In this document: in pieces, positions 11,293-22,767 of the stretch | Layout of the letters: every line of letters begins with the position of its first letter | Numbering within the stretch: position 1 is the stretch's first letter | Assembly: GCF_018691265.1 (NCBI RefSeq) | Contig: NW_024881282.1 | Location: 53,079,122-53,143,121 of the forward strand | DNA length: 64,000 nt | Reading direction: 5' to 3' | Origin: Tyto alba | Taxonomy: Eukaryota > Chordata > Aves > Strigiformes > Tytonidae | Notes under the pieces: model-generated | What the model was told of the DNA's origin: nothing | Databases searched by the model: none | The model's input: only the letters and a program-made list of their open reading frames with translations | Position numbers and translations under genes: made by a program

Positions 11293-11898
11293 GTAAGTAC
11301 CGAAGCCGCACCATCAGTCCTTGTTGTAGGAACATCAAGCTGGCTGTACAGTATCTTCTTACATGTCAGCACTGATTTTTTGTTGTCAAAGTATTTCAGG
11401 TTAACTTACTTTCTGAACACACGGCGTACACCAGACTTAAGGGAATTATGAAACCAGAAATGTTTTCTTACAAAAGCCTCTCCACAGTCTCTTCTGTACT
11501 CTGAGTTCTATAAAACAGCAATGTGTCAGCTCAGTAACAGAGAAATGCTTAATAAAATGTCAGTACATTGTAACATTAAAATCCAGTGGGAAAACTTTGT
11601 GAGAGGGATGCTGGGGGCTACCTTCCGTCTCCCACTGATTGTGGTGGATGCTCAGCTCTGCTGCTCAATCTGCTTGTCTCTACCCAAAACTTAGCCAGAC
11701 CTTGCGGGTGGAGAGGGGGTGAACTGTTCTGGGGCTCTGCACACACTCAGTGCAAAGGCACAGATTTACTGCGAGAGCCCCAGGCCGTGCCAGGACCAGG
11801 ACCAACCCATCATGAGGAACAGCAGGGAAAGCAAATATGCAACTTTGTCCTTAGAAGGAATGTCCATAGGTCAGGCATATGCTCTTGCTTTCTTACAG
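11293..11898 (+). other. WIF1: WIF1 intron 8
   Basis: This is the shortest of the resolved introns, with ends gtaagt / ttacag. No repeat family is recognised. Open frames crossing it are read-through of the flanking EGF exons. Confidence 0.88.
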
Positions 11899-11994
11899 CT
11901 GTCTGCGAACCCAGCTGTGGGCCGTACGGCACCTGTGCTGAGCCCAACAAATGCCAGTGCAAAGAAGGCTGGCACGGGAGACACTGCAATAAAA
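11899..11994 (+). CDS. WIF1: WIF1, EGF-like repeat 5 exon (probably exon 9)
   Basis: This exon encodes the fifth and last EGF module of WIF1. The acceptor is a strong pyrimidine tract (gctcttgctttcttacag), ending at 11898, and the donor GTAAGT starts at 11995. It is 96 bp, phase 1 at both ends. Translation begins (P)[12 protein letters not shown], then [19 protein letters not shown], with six cysteines. The EPNKCQC and [10 protein letters not shown] segments identify WIF1 repeat 5. The last base begins the Arg codon completed by the terminal exon. Two open frames on the + strand (11586-12002 and 11719-12069) span the exon but include intron sequence and are not genes; only 11899-11994 is supported by splice sites and homology. 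Confidence 0.97.
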
Positions 11995-14174
11995 GTAAGT
12001 GAGAAACAGACCCCAAGTCCGTATCAGGGGTCTTACACATCTTACGCATCTGATGCCATACAGAAATGAGTGTGTCAAGAGCCTTTCCAGCATCATTAAT
12101 AATACTATGCTTCTTTTTTTCTAATCTTTAATCCAAACTATAAAGTGAAGATTTTCAAGCTTCCATCATTTTAACTACTTAAAAAAACCCTTAGAATCAT
12201 TTGTAAGTATTTTACCAAGATCACCCTTGTATTAGAAATTCCAGAGTCTTGTATCAACCAGATTTCTAGATGACCTTGCATGTCTTCAACCCACAGTATG
12301 GAAGTGATCTAAAGTCCTTCAGTACTCCTCAGCAACGTCACTTAGCTTTAAAATGTTGGGTAATATTTTTTTAGAAATAAAGCTTTGTCAGGTTTTAAAG
12401 CTTATTAAAACTTAGAAAAAATGAAATGACCTGTAGAAGCTTTGGGGAAAACTTGAAGAGTTATGCAAGATCTATGCTTACCAACTTCAGTTTTCTCCTC
12501 TTCCCACCCATGCTCCACAGACTACAAAATATATTGTCCCAAAGCAAAGTTAAAGTCTTCAAAATTAATTTCTGTTGTGCTTATTGGTCCATTTGATACC
12601 TATTGAACCAACTGATCATTTCGCTGGGTTTAAAATAGGACTCTCAAATTATTTGAAATACAATTGGATATATCCAGTAAGAACGTCAGGTTTAATTTTA
12701 TATTTCATGTGCAACAGTGCTGTATCAACAGAGCTTCAAGAGACATTCTGTACATCCTCCCATAAGTTATTAATGTTTATCACTGTTAGCTAACGATTCA
12801 CATTTAGTGTTTTAAGAGTCAATAATAAAAAAGTTGAAAAATTTTACAGCTATGAACCCCACCAATTAGCTATAAGAAATGTGAACTTTACATTGCAGCA
12901 TCAACTGAATGTTAATTTTTATTAAATGCTGTTGATGCCTGTGATTTGGATCATATTAAAATGTATTAGAATAAATATAGTTGTTTCATTAAAAAATAAG
13001 TATGATCTAACTGAAATGGGTTTTGCTGTGGAAATTAGGTTCGGGGAGTCCACTTTTCTTCTGTTAGTTAGTGGACCTGCATTTAAGTATTCATGCTGTT
13101 CTCCGAAGGAGAAATACCATTAATACAAGTTATGGTTAGGAACAATGTACATGGAAATGAATCAATATGAACTCCCAATTCATAAGGTCAATATGAACTT
13201 TTTCTTCCTGTTATACTCTTCTTATAAAGAACTCAGATAGCAAGTGAAAAAGATATGTATTATGGGTGACCATCCCCAAAGAAGTAATCACCAGGACAAC
13301 AAAAACAAAACTTGTAACTGCCTTGTTATGAGGAGTCAATAGCCACACATTATTGTCAGCTCCAAGGTTTTCCAACCTTCATTACTTGGAGCTCAGGTTC
13401 ACCCCCATTTTAAGTGCCTATGTAGGGCTTAAATTACACATACAAGTGCATGCACTGCAATTCACTGTTTTCGACTAAAACCAAACATCGCCTGATCCTG
13501 AGGGGAGATTTAAAGTTAATCTGGGAGACTTGCTTCATACTCCCTCAAATGATTGGCTCCTGTTTTCTTAAAAAGAATTGGTTAAAAAAATCAAATGAGG
13601 GACTCAGATTTTCAAAGTAATTTCCATGAGTTTTAAGTAATGAGATGGGTAAATGGAACTATAAATAATTATAATACTTCGAATTCCATTTTTATTGTTC
13701 GTTTTCATTTTCTACAACAAAGCAGCTCTGCTAAGCCTGTTTCAGACTGCCTTTTTTCCCCCCTAGGTGTTTATTGTCACTGCTGTTCTTTCTTTTTGCA
13801 TTTAGCCATAAACCAAAGCCAAGCTCAGGTAGCTGGTGCAGATTCTCCCCGGGGGGATGCTTACACCCCTCTTTAGAGCCTGTCGCTGGGAGATGGGCAT
13901 GTCTCTCACCCACCCGGCGTGGGCTGTGCACCCAGGGCTGAGCGACAGCCTGGACATGCTGCAGGTCCCCTGGGCTCCCTGGCCAGGCAAGTGCATCTTT
14001 CTGTCTGGCTGCACCTCGTCCATCCTGGGGTGCACAGAGAGGGGCACGCGCTTGCATAAGGCATAGCAAAATCCTTTGTTCAAATGGGGGAGACTGTTTC
14101 CACTTGAAATATTAGCCGTGAGTAGTGAGCCCACTCCTGTGGTTTCTTTTCTCTTGAACTGGATAATTTTCCAG
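11995..14174 (+). other. WIF1: WIF1 intron 9
   Basis: The intron has GT...AG ends (gtaagt / ttccag). The left part is strongly AT-rich. The last ~350 bases before the terminal exon (about 13,830-14,060) are GC-rich. No transposon is recognised. Confidence 0.86.
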
Positions 14175-14296
14175 GGTACGGAGCCAGCGGTCTGAGCGCC
14201 CTGAGGCCAGCAGGCAGCAAGCACAGGCAGCACACGCCTTTGCCAAAAAGGGCTGAGGAGAGGCATGTTCCACCCGAATCCAATTATATCTGGTGA
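14175..14296 (+). CDS. WIF1: WIF1, terminal coding exon (C-terminal tail)
   Basis: This is the last coding exon of WIF1. The acceptor is ggataattttccag, ending at 14174. The reading frame continues from the EGF5 exon in phase 1 and gives [14 protein letters not shown], then [15 protein letters not shown] and [11 protein letters not shown], ending with TGA at 14294-14296. The ALRPAG, RQHTP and PPESNYIW segments are the conserved landmarks of the WIF1 C-terminal tail. The tail is basic (many Arg, Lys and His) and has no cysteine, as in other vertebrates. There is no frameshift or premature stop, so the portion of the gene seen here looks intact and functional. Long open frames on the opposite strand here (for example 13802-14329) are shadows. 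Confidence 0.97.
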
Positions 14297-14856
14297 ACTC
14301 CAACATCTGAAACAGTTCGTGTTACACAAAGTTCATAGCCTTCATTAACCTCTCATGGATTGAATGTTAAAATGCTGTTCATTACAGTTAAGATTACTGG
14401 CTGGAATTTTATTAGCTTCATTATAAACCACTGAGCTGATATTTACTATTCCTTTTAAGTTTTATAAATACTTCTATAGCATGATTATATAGGCTGCTTC
14501 TTTCAGTGCTTTGGATGGTGTTTTGTACTATACTTCAGTTACGTTTAAACTTCCTTTTTTGATTATATAGCTGCAAATATTTTCCAAAAATTAAGTAACA
14601 ATATTCAGGCAGAAAACCTTGTAGATGCTAACCTGAATAATTTCAATGACTACAGATATAATTTGCCTAAGACAAAAGAAAGATGCCTTTTACATTATTG
14701 CTATTGTGTATTTAGACTTTTCCCTAATAAAAATTAATAAATAAGTTTCCTAATTTAAAAACTGGGTAACTCAATTCAATGTTATTTTTGGCCTTAGAGT
14801 TTTGCAAAGTATTTTGTATTAAAAATACACTGCAGTGGTGCTGTTTAACCAACGTA

Positions 14857-14937
14857 ATATATTGTAAACAAAGTAGAACTATAATGTATGAACTTTCTGC
14901 ATTGGCTTGAAGCAATATAATATATATTGTAAACAAA
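14857..14937 (+). repeat. 16 bp direct repeat pair in the WIF1 3' UTR
   Basis: The word atatattgtaaacaaa occurs at 14857-14872 and again at 14922-14937, 65 bp apart. In RNA the shared core UGUAAACA resembles, but does not perfectly match, a Pumilio site (UGUANAUA). In DNA, GTAAACA is a forkhead core. Function is unknown; simple AT-rich coincidence is possible. Confidence 0.5.
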
Positions 14938-14982
14938 ACAGCTCTTCTGTAATAAACTTTTTATACGGACAGTTATGTATAA

Positions 14983-14988
14983 AATAAA
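14983..14988 (+). promoter_or_regulatory. Probable main WIF1 poly(A) signal (AATAAA)
   Basis: This is a canonical AATAAA in the sequence tataaaataaagatgctgc, with a downstream GT-rich element at about 15,013-15,025. It is the last of four hexamers after the stop codon and the only one with a clear downstream element. Cleavage is inferred 10-25 bases downstream. Use of this site has not been shown from transcript data. Confidence 0.7.
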
Positions 14989-17566
14989 GATGCTGCTTTA
15001 GTTTTTCGAGTACTTCTGTGTGTGGCCTGCTGCGGTCTCATCAGCGCTGGGTTGGGATGGTGGCTTTTCTAGAGTACCCTCATAAAATGGTGGCACAGTG
15101 AGGTTGGTTTACTCCGTCTCTGCTTTCAGCCCCACAGCTCTTAAAAATATTTCAGAACAGCAACTTCTTCCTGTGCCTTTGCAAAGGAGGGGATAGCACT
15201 GAAGGACAGGTGTTCCTCTCCCTGTATTTGCCTTCCAGCACGTCTTCCTTTCGCCAGCCACCATGACAAACTGGTGTGCCCTATTCGTGGTGCCTCCAGT
15301 ACCTGGGATATTCTTCTCAGAGCCTCTGTCCAAGCAGGTAATAGTCCAGCCCTGGCAATGTTTCCTGTTGAAGGGCGATGCTCCCGTGTTGTGTTGTGTC
15401 CAGGCTGTAGAAGGTTTGGGTGCTGCTTCTTCCAACAGTCAAGGGCCGCACAGTTTGTAATGTGCTGTGGCTCGGAAGCATTGAAAATGGTTTCTCTGTG
15501 CTCTGAAGAACAATATTCACTTCAACAAATGATTAGTGACCCTTGCTATGTTGCAGTTCTGGGAACCTTATTATCTGGAGATAAATAAAAAAATAACACA
15601 TCATTTGGAGCATAAAATTAATTTTAATGAGTGAGAGATTTTGAGTTGCAATCTGAGCTTGCTGGTCTTATTTAGTCAATGGACCCATGAGCCAAGTAAA
15701 AAGATTTGCTTAGGCCACAGAGAGGAAGGACAGCTCTCTAAGGATCTGTTTTTACACTGTCCTTAGTGCGGTGGGACTGTAGGGGCTGCCCAGAAAGCCT
15801 GATCTGACAGGAGATCAACCCCCATCGCCACACATGACTGCAGCCCTCCGGGTTGAAGGGAGAAATGTGGCTGGGGAAGGAGGGGCAGGGCCAGGCCAGC
15901 CCCTCGTTACACCCAGGACATTAACGAGAAACAGCCTGAACAAGGTGGTTTGGCCACTTGCCTGATATCTTTCTCTGGGATGGCAGTAAAACAGCTCAGG
16001 TTTGCTGAAGAAAGAGCTTTCTTGGCATGGATGTGTAACAGCTATAGCTGGTGGGCTCTGAAGTGGTGGTCCCTCAGGCTCATGCCTCCCGTGGGATGCC
16101 TGGCACCTCCCTGACCTGCTGGGAGTCTGGGGGGGAGCCTGGGGCATGGGGTCCTCCGGTGGCAAAATACCAGCTGCAGGTGTGAGCTGGGCTTTTCCCT
16201 TCACTGGGACCAGCAAAGGGAGCTGTGGGGCAGGCCAGGAGCTCAGCCTCTGCCTGCAATCAGTGCTCTCCCAAAAGCACCCTCTTCCAAACAGAAGAGG
16301 ATGGAAAACAAGGAGCCTGAGGCACAGGAGGAGACACTTGGGTGATGAAAACCCAGGGGAGGTGTTGAGGAAGGAAACATTTTTTTGAGATTTTTACTTA
16401 AAAGTGATGAAAGGAGGAGATTAATATTAGGCTGAAGTTAAATATATAGCTGCACTGTATCTCCAGGGGCACCCCAGGAGCTGTTTCTAAACATGGATGT
16501 CACGTTTGCTAGCTTTTTGCCTTTTCTGTAGCAAAGATTGGCTTAAGTGATTGGTCACACGCTACAATATTTCACACAGAAATTTCTTACTTAAAATTCC
16601 TCAGATATTTTGGCTGAACTTTTTGTGCTCTTGTCAGTTTCTTAGAAAGTGCTTCCTTAAAAATAGCAAGTGTATTCTTTTTTATGGAGTAATTTATTTT
16701 GCTATTTGTTCCAAAGACACTAAACGCTGCTGCTTTGTTTTCAGAGTTTCACCATTGATTTTTTGGAAAGATCATTAGTCATGAGAAGAATATGGTCAGA
16801 AAGGTTACAAAATGGAAAAATATTCCTCAAGGTGAACACTGTAGCACCACTCTTTTTCTTAAATATCATCAACTTTCTACACACACATTTTCCACCACTT
16901 TGCCTTTAATGTCAGTGTGAGCACAAAGTTTCCTGTGTAGAGACAGTCCCCCATGTCAGAAAAATTTTAAGTCAAAGTCCATGATATCTGACAATGCTAA
17001 AAGAAGGCATCTATTCCTTAGAAAAAGTCCAGTAGAAAGTTGGAAGCAATTTTGCCATTAGAAAATAGACTACAGAGTTTGTCACGCCCTCTCACTAGAC
17101 AGGACATATGTATGGGAAAAACAAATGTATGTACCATAGGTGAAAATCGGTTAAAGAAAAATTACAAGAAAAGTCAAAATAACAATCTACTACAATAGAT
17201 TGCACAGAAACTGCCTTTTCAACAACATTTGGAAAGTCTATAGTTAGCCAGAGCAAGATGCCAAAAGTTGTACTTGTGAGCAGCAGCTACAAGATGGTCA
17301 AAACTGGTAAAAGAACATAAAATGTTAAATAACTATAGCTCTATCCCAGAAATCACAATTTAAGAAACTGATAAAATTACAGCATTATGAAGTGCTTCTA
17401 ATAGTGCTTGATAATTTGGATATCTAATATTGGTATCCTGCTATGTCCAGGTGTGCATAACAGTTCAAAGGACAAATACATAATCCACCGAAAGAAAGCA
17501 GAGGCAGACACCCTAAGGGCAAACTGCCTTTTTTGTACCCCATTAGCTAACCAATACACATGCTGC

Positions 17567-17591
17567 TTTTTTTTTTTTTTTTTTTTTTTTT
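17567..17591. repeat. Poly(T) run, 25 bases
   Basis: This is an uninterrupted T tract. It could be the tail of an old retroinsertion on the - strand, but no inserted gene copy is recognisable beside it. Confidence 0.9.
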
Positions 17592-19519
17592 GTAATTTAC
17601 AGTTTAGGTTAGCATCCTCTTAACTCTCTCTGTGCTGCTTGATTTCAAACATATCACTTTTAATGCCTCTTCACTTGATTCTTTGGGAGCTGGAGAGGAT
17701 TTGGGCCTTTTCTTGTTTGTGCTGTGTGTGAATCAGCAGCATAACTTTGTTCCTGCCTGCAAAGCAAGCCGTGCGGCTGCGCCGCTGCTGCAGCAGGGGC
17801 CGGTACCACCGTGCACCCCGGGGGATGCTCACCCAGTGTCTCCGACCAGGAGGCAGCGCCGGCTCCCGGGACCAGCCACACTTTCCCTATGTGGTGTGAA
17901 TGCATGGTCCAGTTGTTCTTCTTCCAGCTTCAGCTGCACTTCAAGGAATATTAAGGAAAAAAATGATAAAGAAAAGAATTCAAAGCTGTTCCAGATGACT
18001 TTCTGCCTGTAAGATTTGAACTCCAAAAGCCAGGCTTAGAGCTTTGGCCAGACCTAGTGCTATGAGTTCAAACACTGCAGTTTGTTTCTGCTTGACAGAT
18101 TTGTTACCTTTCCCTCTCTCTCACTTCTCTATATCACCTGTTCTACTGAGTTTGCCTACTATGGAAAAAATGCATACTCACAGATACTAAGGGGAGATCT
18201 GGCAGTAGCAGAACAGGAGCTGCCGTGAAAAGGCCTGAAGTTTTGCCAGGATTCCTCCGGTGCCTGCCCTGCCCATGGCACTGCACTGGGGGTGTCGAGG
18301 CATCTCTCAGAGCCACAGCTTCATGACACCTCCAGGTCTTGCAGTTATTTCAGCTCAAGTCTAGAGAAACTGCATCAGCCAAAAGTGCTCTAGTCCATAA
18401 CAGCGATTAAATCCTATTAAATCTCGCAGGTCTTGCAGTGTGAATATGACTCCATGTTCAATGAGGTGATGAGGTGCTATGATAAGCCCCGCCATAGCCA
18501 AACCTTAAGATCATGATTAAACCAGTGACACCCTATCCATCTCTAAAATGTACCAGCAAGGTTTGCTCATATAATGCTTTAAATGAAAAGCATCTAGTTA
18601 AAAAATATTCTCAAGTGAAATAAGTCCTAGTTGTTGTTATTTTTTTTTTTTTGCAGCTCTGTGGCAGGGTAGCTGCTGAGCTACAGGCCAGGCATTCGTG
18701 TGTGGCTCCCAGCACCCGGCTCCTGCTGGGGCACGGCTAATTGCACACTCCTGGGTGCTTGGCTGGAGGCAGCTGCCCAGCCGGGCGATGCAAGTTCACC
18801 AACACTCCAACAGCAGCGCAAAGCTGAACTGGGCACAGAACAAACAGGTTAGGAGAACAGCAGGGTTTGGAAAAGGCATGCATGCAGATCAGAGCAGATT
18901 TATTGCTTACCTCTGTGGCTTTCTAAAGTTCACAACATTCAGATGATATTAATTTAAATGAACCATCACAATTCAAAGTAAAAAAAAAAACACTCCACCA
19001 CTCTATATTTTTGGCTTACAACAACATATTCTATTATTTATATTAGTTACAGAAATTGCATTTTAATCCCATTCCACGTAGCCCATCAGAAGACAGGAAC
19101 AGCCTTGTTGCACAAATCTTTCCATGGAAATGTGAATTTTTCAGAGGGTTTAACACACATACCCTGTCTGGCCAAGCCACAGCTCACAAGCAGTTCAGAT
19201 GCTTAGGAGGGACATCTTCACAAGTCCTTTCTAACACTTTCTTTCCTGGTGTATTCTTGGAGGATCTTTTGGCTGGGAAGGGGGGAGAGGCAAGTCTGTG
19301 CTTTAAACACATACTTTGCAGAAGGGACCTCTCTCCTCCAACCTGGTCTACAGGTCAGGCACACACGGTGATCAGCTGCTTTTGGGCACATGTGCCCCCA
19401 AATGACAGAGAAGCTGTGAAATGTGGTGCTGGCATCAGTATCTGGCCTTGCTGGTGCTACCTGGGGACAACCTGGGCAGAGAAGGAAGTGGACTTTTATT
19501 GTAATTGCTGGAAGGAGAA

Positions 19520-19566
19520 TGTTGTTGTTTGAACCCAGGCAGCAACTAAGCACCACACAGCCGCAG
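19520..19566 (-). mobile_element. Short LTR-end remnant
   Basis: The sequence from tgttgttgtttgaaccc to caccacacagccgc matches the outer end of LTR-A (2134-2180: tgtcatggtttgaaccc...gcaccatgcagcc), including the spacing of the GCAACT-x-AGCACCA block. Similarity is lost after about 47 bp, so only one LTR end survives or the rest belongs to another subfamily. Confidence 0.55.
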
Positions 19567-20778
19567 TTTCAGCAGTTCCAGTAGAAGTCCTAGACTTGCT
19601 CATTGCATATGAAGTGCTTGGTGAACTGTTCCTAAGCCAGTCACGTGCTGATACACATCCCTTAAGCAGCGTGCTCTGGTTGTGCTGCTCCCTGCCTGCC
19701 CAGCGACCCCAGCAAGCCTCACATTTAGGCAAGGACCAGTGAGACTCCTTTAATTCTCCAGCAGGCAGTATTTGCAAAGGCCACCCCACACTTTTCATGC
19801 CCTGTGCATCCCATTTCAGCATCTTCTGTGTTATCGATCATGCCTAGTTTGCAGGAGCCTTGCCCAAACAGAGTCCACCATTACCCTGGGCTGGCATTTT
19901 CCCCAGTCCTCATACTACTGATTACCAGACTTTGTTGGACAAACTTGGCTACTATGTGAACTCCTTGTGTGCTGGACTCCGGTTTGCTTCAAATTAGGCT
20001 AATTCAGCTGAAAGTCAGAGTGCTCAGTTAAAGTCCTGGCTGTTTTAAGCGCGCACAATTCCACACTTCAGTATGAGGGTGGTCGCTGTGGGCACCACGT
20101 CTGGTCTATCTGGAGAGTGACTGCCACATACTATGGATCTCCCAGGTGGTGCCACTATTTAAAAAGTTAAGTGAGTGCTTAGCATAATTCAAATCAACTT
20201 TTTAATCCACTTTATTACGTAAAGGAGTAACTATTTCTTTCCTTTTACACTTACAGGCACAACAAAGAGGATTTTTTCTGAACCAGAAACCTGGTGATGA
20301 CTGTACTGCTTCACTTTATTTATCACATTTCAGTGATTCAGTAGTGATAGTTACACCTCCAAGGCTTATTCTTAAAAGGAATCAACTGTGTTTGAAATGC
20401 AGTTTAAATGTTGGACTAGTTTTACAATTTCTCCCACCCTGAAAGTTACCAGAGCCCCTGAGTGTTTCAGATGTCACAAGTTACACCAATCCACTTAACA
20501 ATGAGGTGAGAGGGTTTTCCAGGGAGAGGTGGGTTTGGGGTTTTTATTAACTTCTGTGTAGCTTTGAGATCAGTGGAAATAGGAAATTCTCCAAGCCCAG
20601 AGGAACCCAGGCAGTTGGTGTTGGCATAAGGGCAGCAACCCCAGGCGAGGTGGGTGCACTGACCTTCTGGAAGCAAATGCATCTTTGTTGCCACCAAGGA
20701 GCTGAAACTGTGATCACCATAAGCCCTGTGGGTCTCTGCAGCTGTTTGTGAACCTCTTTACAACAGGTGATTTAGTAA

Positions 20779-21220
20779 TACAGAATCACAGAATCACAGA
20801 ATGGTTTGGGTTGGAAGGCACCTTTAAAGATCACCTAGTTCCAACCCCCTCACCATGGGCAGGGACCCCTTCCACCAGCCCAGGTTGCTCAAAGCCCCGT
20901 CCAGCCTGGCCTTGAACCCTCCCAGGGAGGGGGCAGCCACAGCTGCTCTGGGCAACCTGTGCCAGTGCCTCACCACCCTCACAGGGAAGAATTTCTTCCT
21001 TATATCCAATATAAACCTACCCTCTTTCAGTTTAAAACCATTGCTCCTTGTTCTGTCAGTACAGGACGTGGTAAAAAGTTTCTTTCTGTCTTTCTGATAA
21101 GCCCCCTTTATATACTGGAAGGCTTCAAGAAGGTCTCCTTGGAGCCTTCTCTTCTCCAAGCTGAACAACCCCAGCTCTCCTAGCCTTTCACCAAATGTTT
21201 GATTTAGGTTTTTCCCCTCT
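20779..21220 (-). mobile_element. CR1 LINE, 5'-truncated 3' end
   Basis: On the + strand this reads as the reverse complement of a CR1 3' terminus. It starts with tandem AGAATCAC octamers (the CR1 3' tail reads GTGATTCT on the - strand), followed by ggtttgggttggaaggcacc. On the - strand an open frame contains the CR1 ORF2 C-terminal signature: SLEKRRLQGDLLEAFQYIKG, then SNGFKLKEGRFILDIRKKFF, then SLGGFKARLDGALSNL. Only the last ~440 bp of a multi-kb element is present, the usual 5'-truncated form. The frame is still open over about 140 codons, indicating a relatively young copy, but it cannot be mobile without the rest of ORF2. Confidence 0.95.
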
Positions 21221-22731
21221 ATTACTACTTCCTTTCTTTGGTTTGAGTTGAAAGTCAGTAATGTCAAACAAACAAACAGTTAAACAGACCCCAAGTAACT
21301 GTAAATCCACATTTTCATTTGTTCAGAATTCCCCATTTCTGGCCTATTTGGAGGAGCTGTTCAATACTGCAGTAACACCATATTTAACTCTGCACTTGTC
21401 CCTGGCAGTACAATAGTACTACAACATTTTTGAACACCTTGTGGGCCACCCACAAGCAAGAGGAGCAGCAACAGTGTGGCCACCAGAATGCCTTGGATGT
21501 GATGTTTCCTTGGGGATTTAGAAGACAATAACAAAATAGTTTGTTGGTTGGTATTTTGACTGAAATAGTGTTTGATCACTCAGACAAGTCTGTTCTGCTT
21601 GAGAGAGAGCAGTCTCCTCTGAAGCAAATGAATAATACAAACACCTCAATAAAACGGGTGAGTTGTTAAGTACAGAAAATACCTGAAAAAAAGCCATTAG
21701 GGTAGTTAAATATTTAGACTCCTGCTCACTTTTCAAGTGGATTTGACATATCCTCATGCAACAGCTCTGACTAGGCTGCAGTTCTCTAATATCCATTGCA
21801 AAGGTTGTCCTGGAAGAGTTTAAGATTAAAGAAAAAGGTCTGCTGAACACAACATCTTGATGGAAAGAGGAACGCAAAATCCCACATTTCTTTTTAACTC
21901 TGCTTCCTCTCCTAGCAAAACCCATTCCTTTTGTATGTGTCCCCTTCAGCATCCCAGATAATAGAGAGGGGATAATTGCAAAGAAAAAAGTGGCTAATTG
22001 GGAGGTATGCTTTGTCCGTTGTACCCAGCACAAGTAAGGTCCCTAAAAGACAAGCCAATGAATGTCCCTTTGAAATAAGGGGGGGGAGAATCTTTTAAAA
22101 ACTTTGCAAGCAATTTATAGTAATTGTAACCTCATCTGTTATGAAGGCTACCTTCCTATCCATTGTGTAACACTCCACTCAGGCTTCCTCCTCTTATAAA
22201 CAGACAGTGATACAACAGTATTATTTCATATCTCTGAAGTTGTTATTAGAGGCAAATAATCTTGCTGTGAAACTGGAGTGCAGCTATAAAGCTGCTACCT
22301 CACTGCTTCGGATCTGAAAGCAGAGCTACATGGCATGAACTTAACTTCACTCTTTTATGGGATGTATTTGGAGCCTAGAAGCAACTTCTGCTGAATGCAC
22401 GGAGGTTTGTTTGACTTTCAGGCCATTCTGGGTCAGCTGTGTTAGCCAAGTCCTGGAGATTGTCCCAGGCTCAGGGGCATCTTGTGCTTTTTGATCCTGT
22501 CTGCTTTCCCAGTTTAGCAGAGCTCTCCCAGCTGAGTTACCCATCAAAGTACAAAGGGGAGCAGCAATGAGGAACTGACAGTGGCTCTCTTCCCTTTCAG
22601 ACAGTACTGAATCATCGCTCACATGAAACGGCAAGAGAGGACCTCTCAGTGATGATGTAATTTTCTGTGACAGACAGAATTAAAGATCTTAACCAGATGT
22701 TGCTATTGAATAGGTGTAGCACTAGTTCCAG

Positions 22732-22767
22732 AAAAAAAAAAAAAAAAAAAAGAAAAAAAGAAAAAAA
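22732..22767. repeat. Poly(A) run grading into (GAAAAAAA)n
   Basis: Twenty A residues are followed by G-interrupted A7 blocks. It resembles a degenerate retroposon tail on the + strand, but the sequence to its left is not recognised as any gene or SINE. Confidence 0.85.

Larger units (their letters stand above)
14297..15005 (+). other. WIF1: WIF1 3' untranslated region
   Basis: The AT-rich sequence after the WIF1 stop codon is inferred to be the 3' UTR. It contains four AATAAA hexamers (14726-14731, 14736-14741, 14951-14956, 14983-14988). The last is followed within about 25 bases by a GT-rich stretch (tctgtgtgtgg), as expected for the main cleavage site, so the end near 15,005 is an estimate. 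The upstream pair could support a shorter alternative 3' end. A 16 bp direct repeat (atatattgtaaacaaa) sits at 14857-14872 and 14922-14937. No recognisable transposon lies within it. Confidence 0.8.
15006..20778. other. Intergenic sequence downstream of WIF1
   Basis: No coding gene is supported. The contents are ordinary unique sequence, a 25-base T run (17567-17591), a short CpG-dense patch (about 17,765-17,880) and a short LTR-end remnant (19,520-19,566). Open frames up to 158 aa (19056-19532) have no family resemblance and overlap the LTR remnant or low-complexity sequence. Confidence 0.7.

Noticed and set aside
13802..14329. 175 aa - strand open frame
   Set aside because: It is antisense to the WIF1 terminal exon and adjoining intron. 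The + strand reading is supported by homology and splice sites; this is a shadow.
19056..19532. 158 aa + strand open frame
   Set aside because: No recognisable motif. It overlaps the antisense 19218-19556 frame and ends in an LTR-end remnant.
21518..22033. 171 aa - strand open frame
   Set aside because: No domain, signal, repeat or family resemblance was recognised. A length of this order is expected by chance in a 64 kb window.
22732..22767. Poly(A) tail of a processed pseudogene
   Set aside because: The upstream sequence does not resemble any gene I recognise and no flanking duplication was seen; it is recorded only as a simple repeat.
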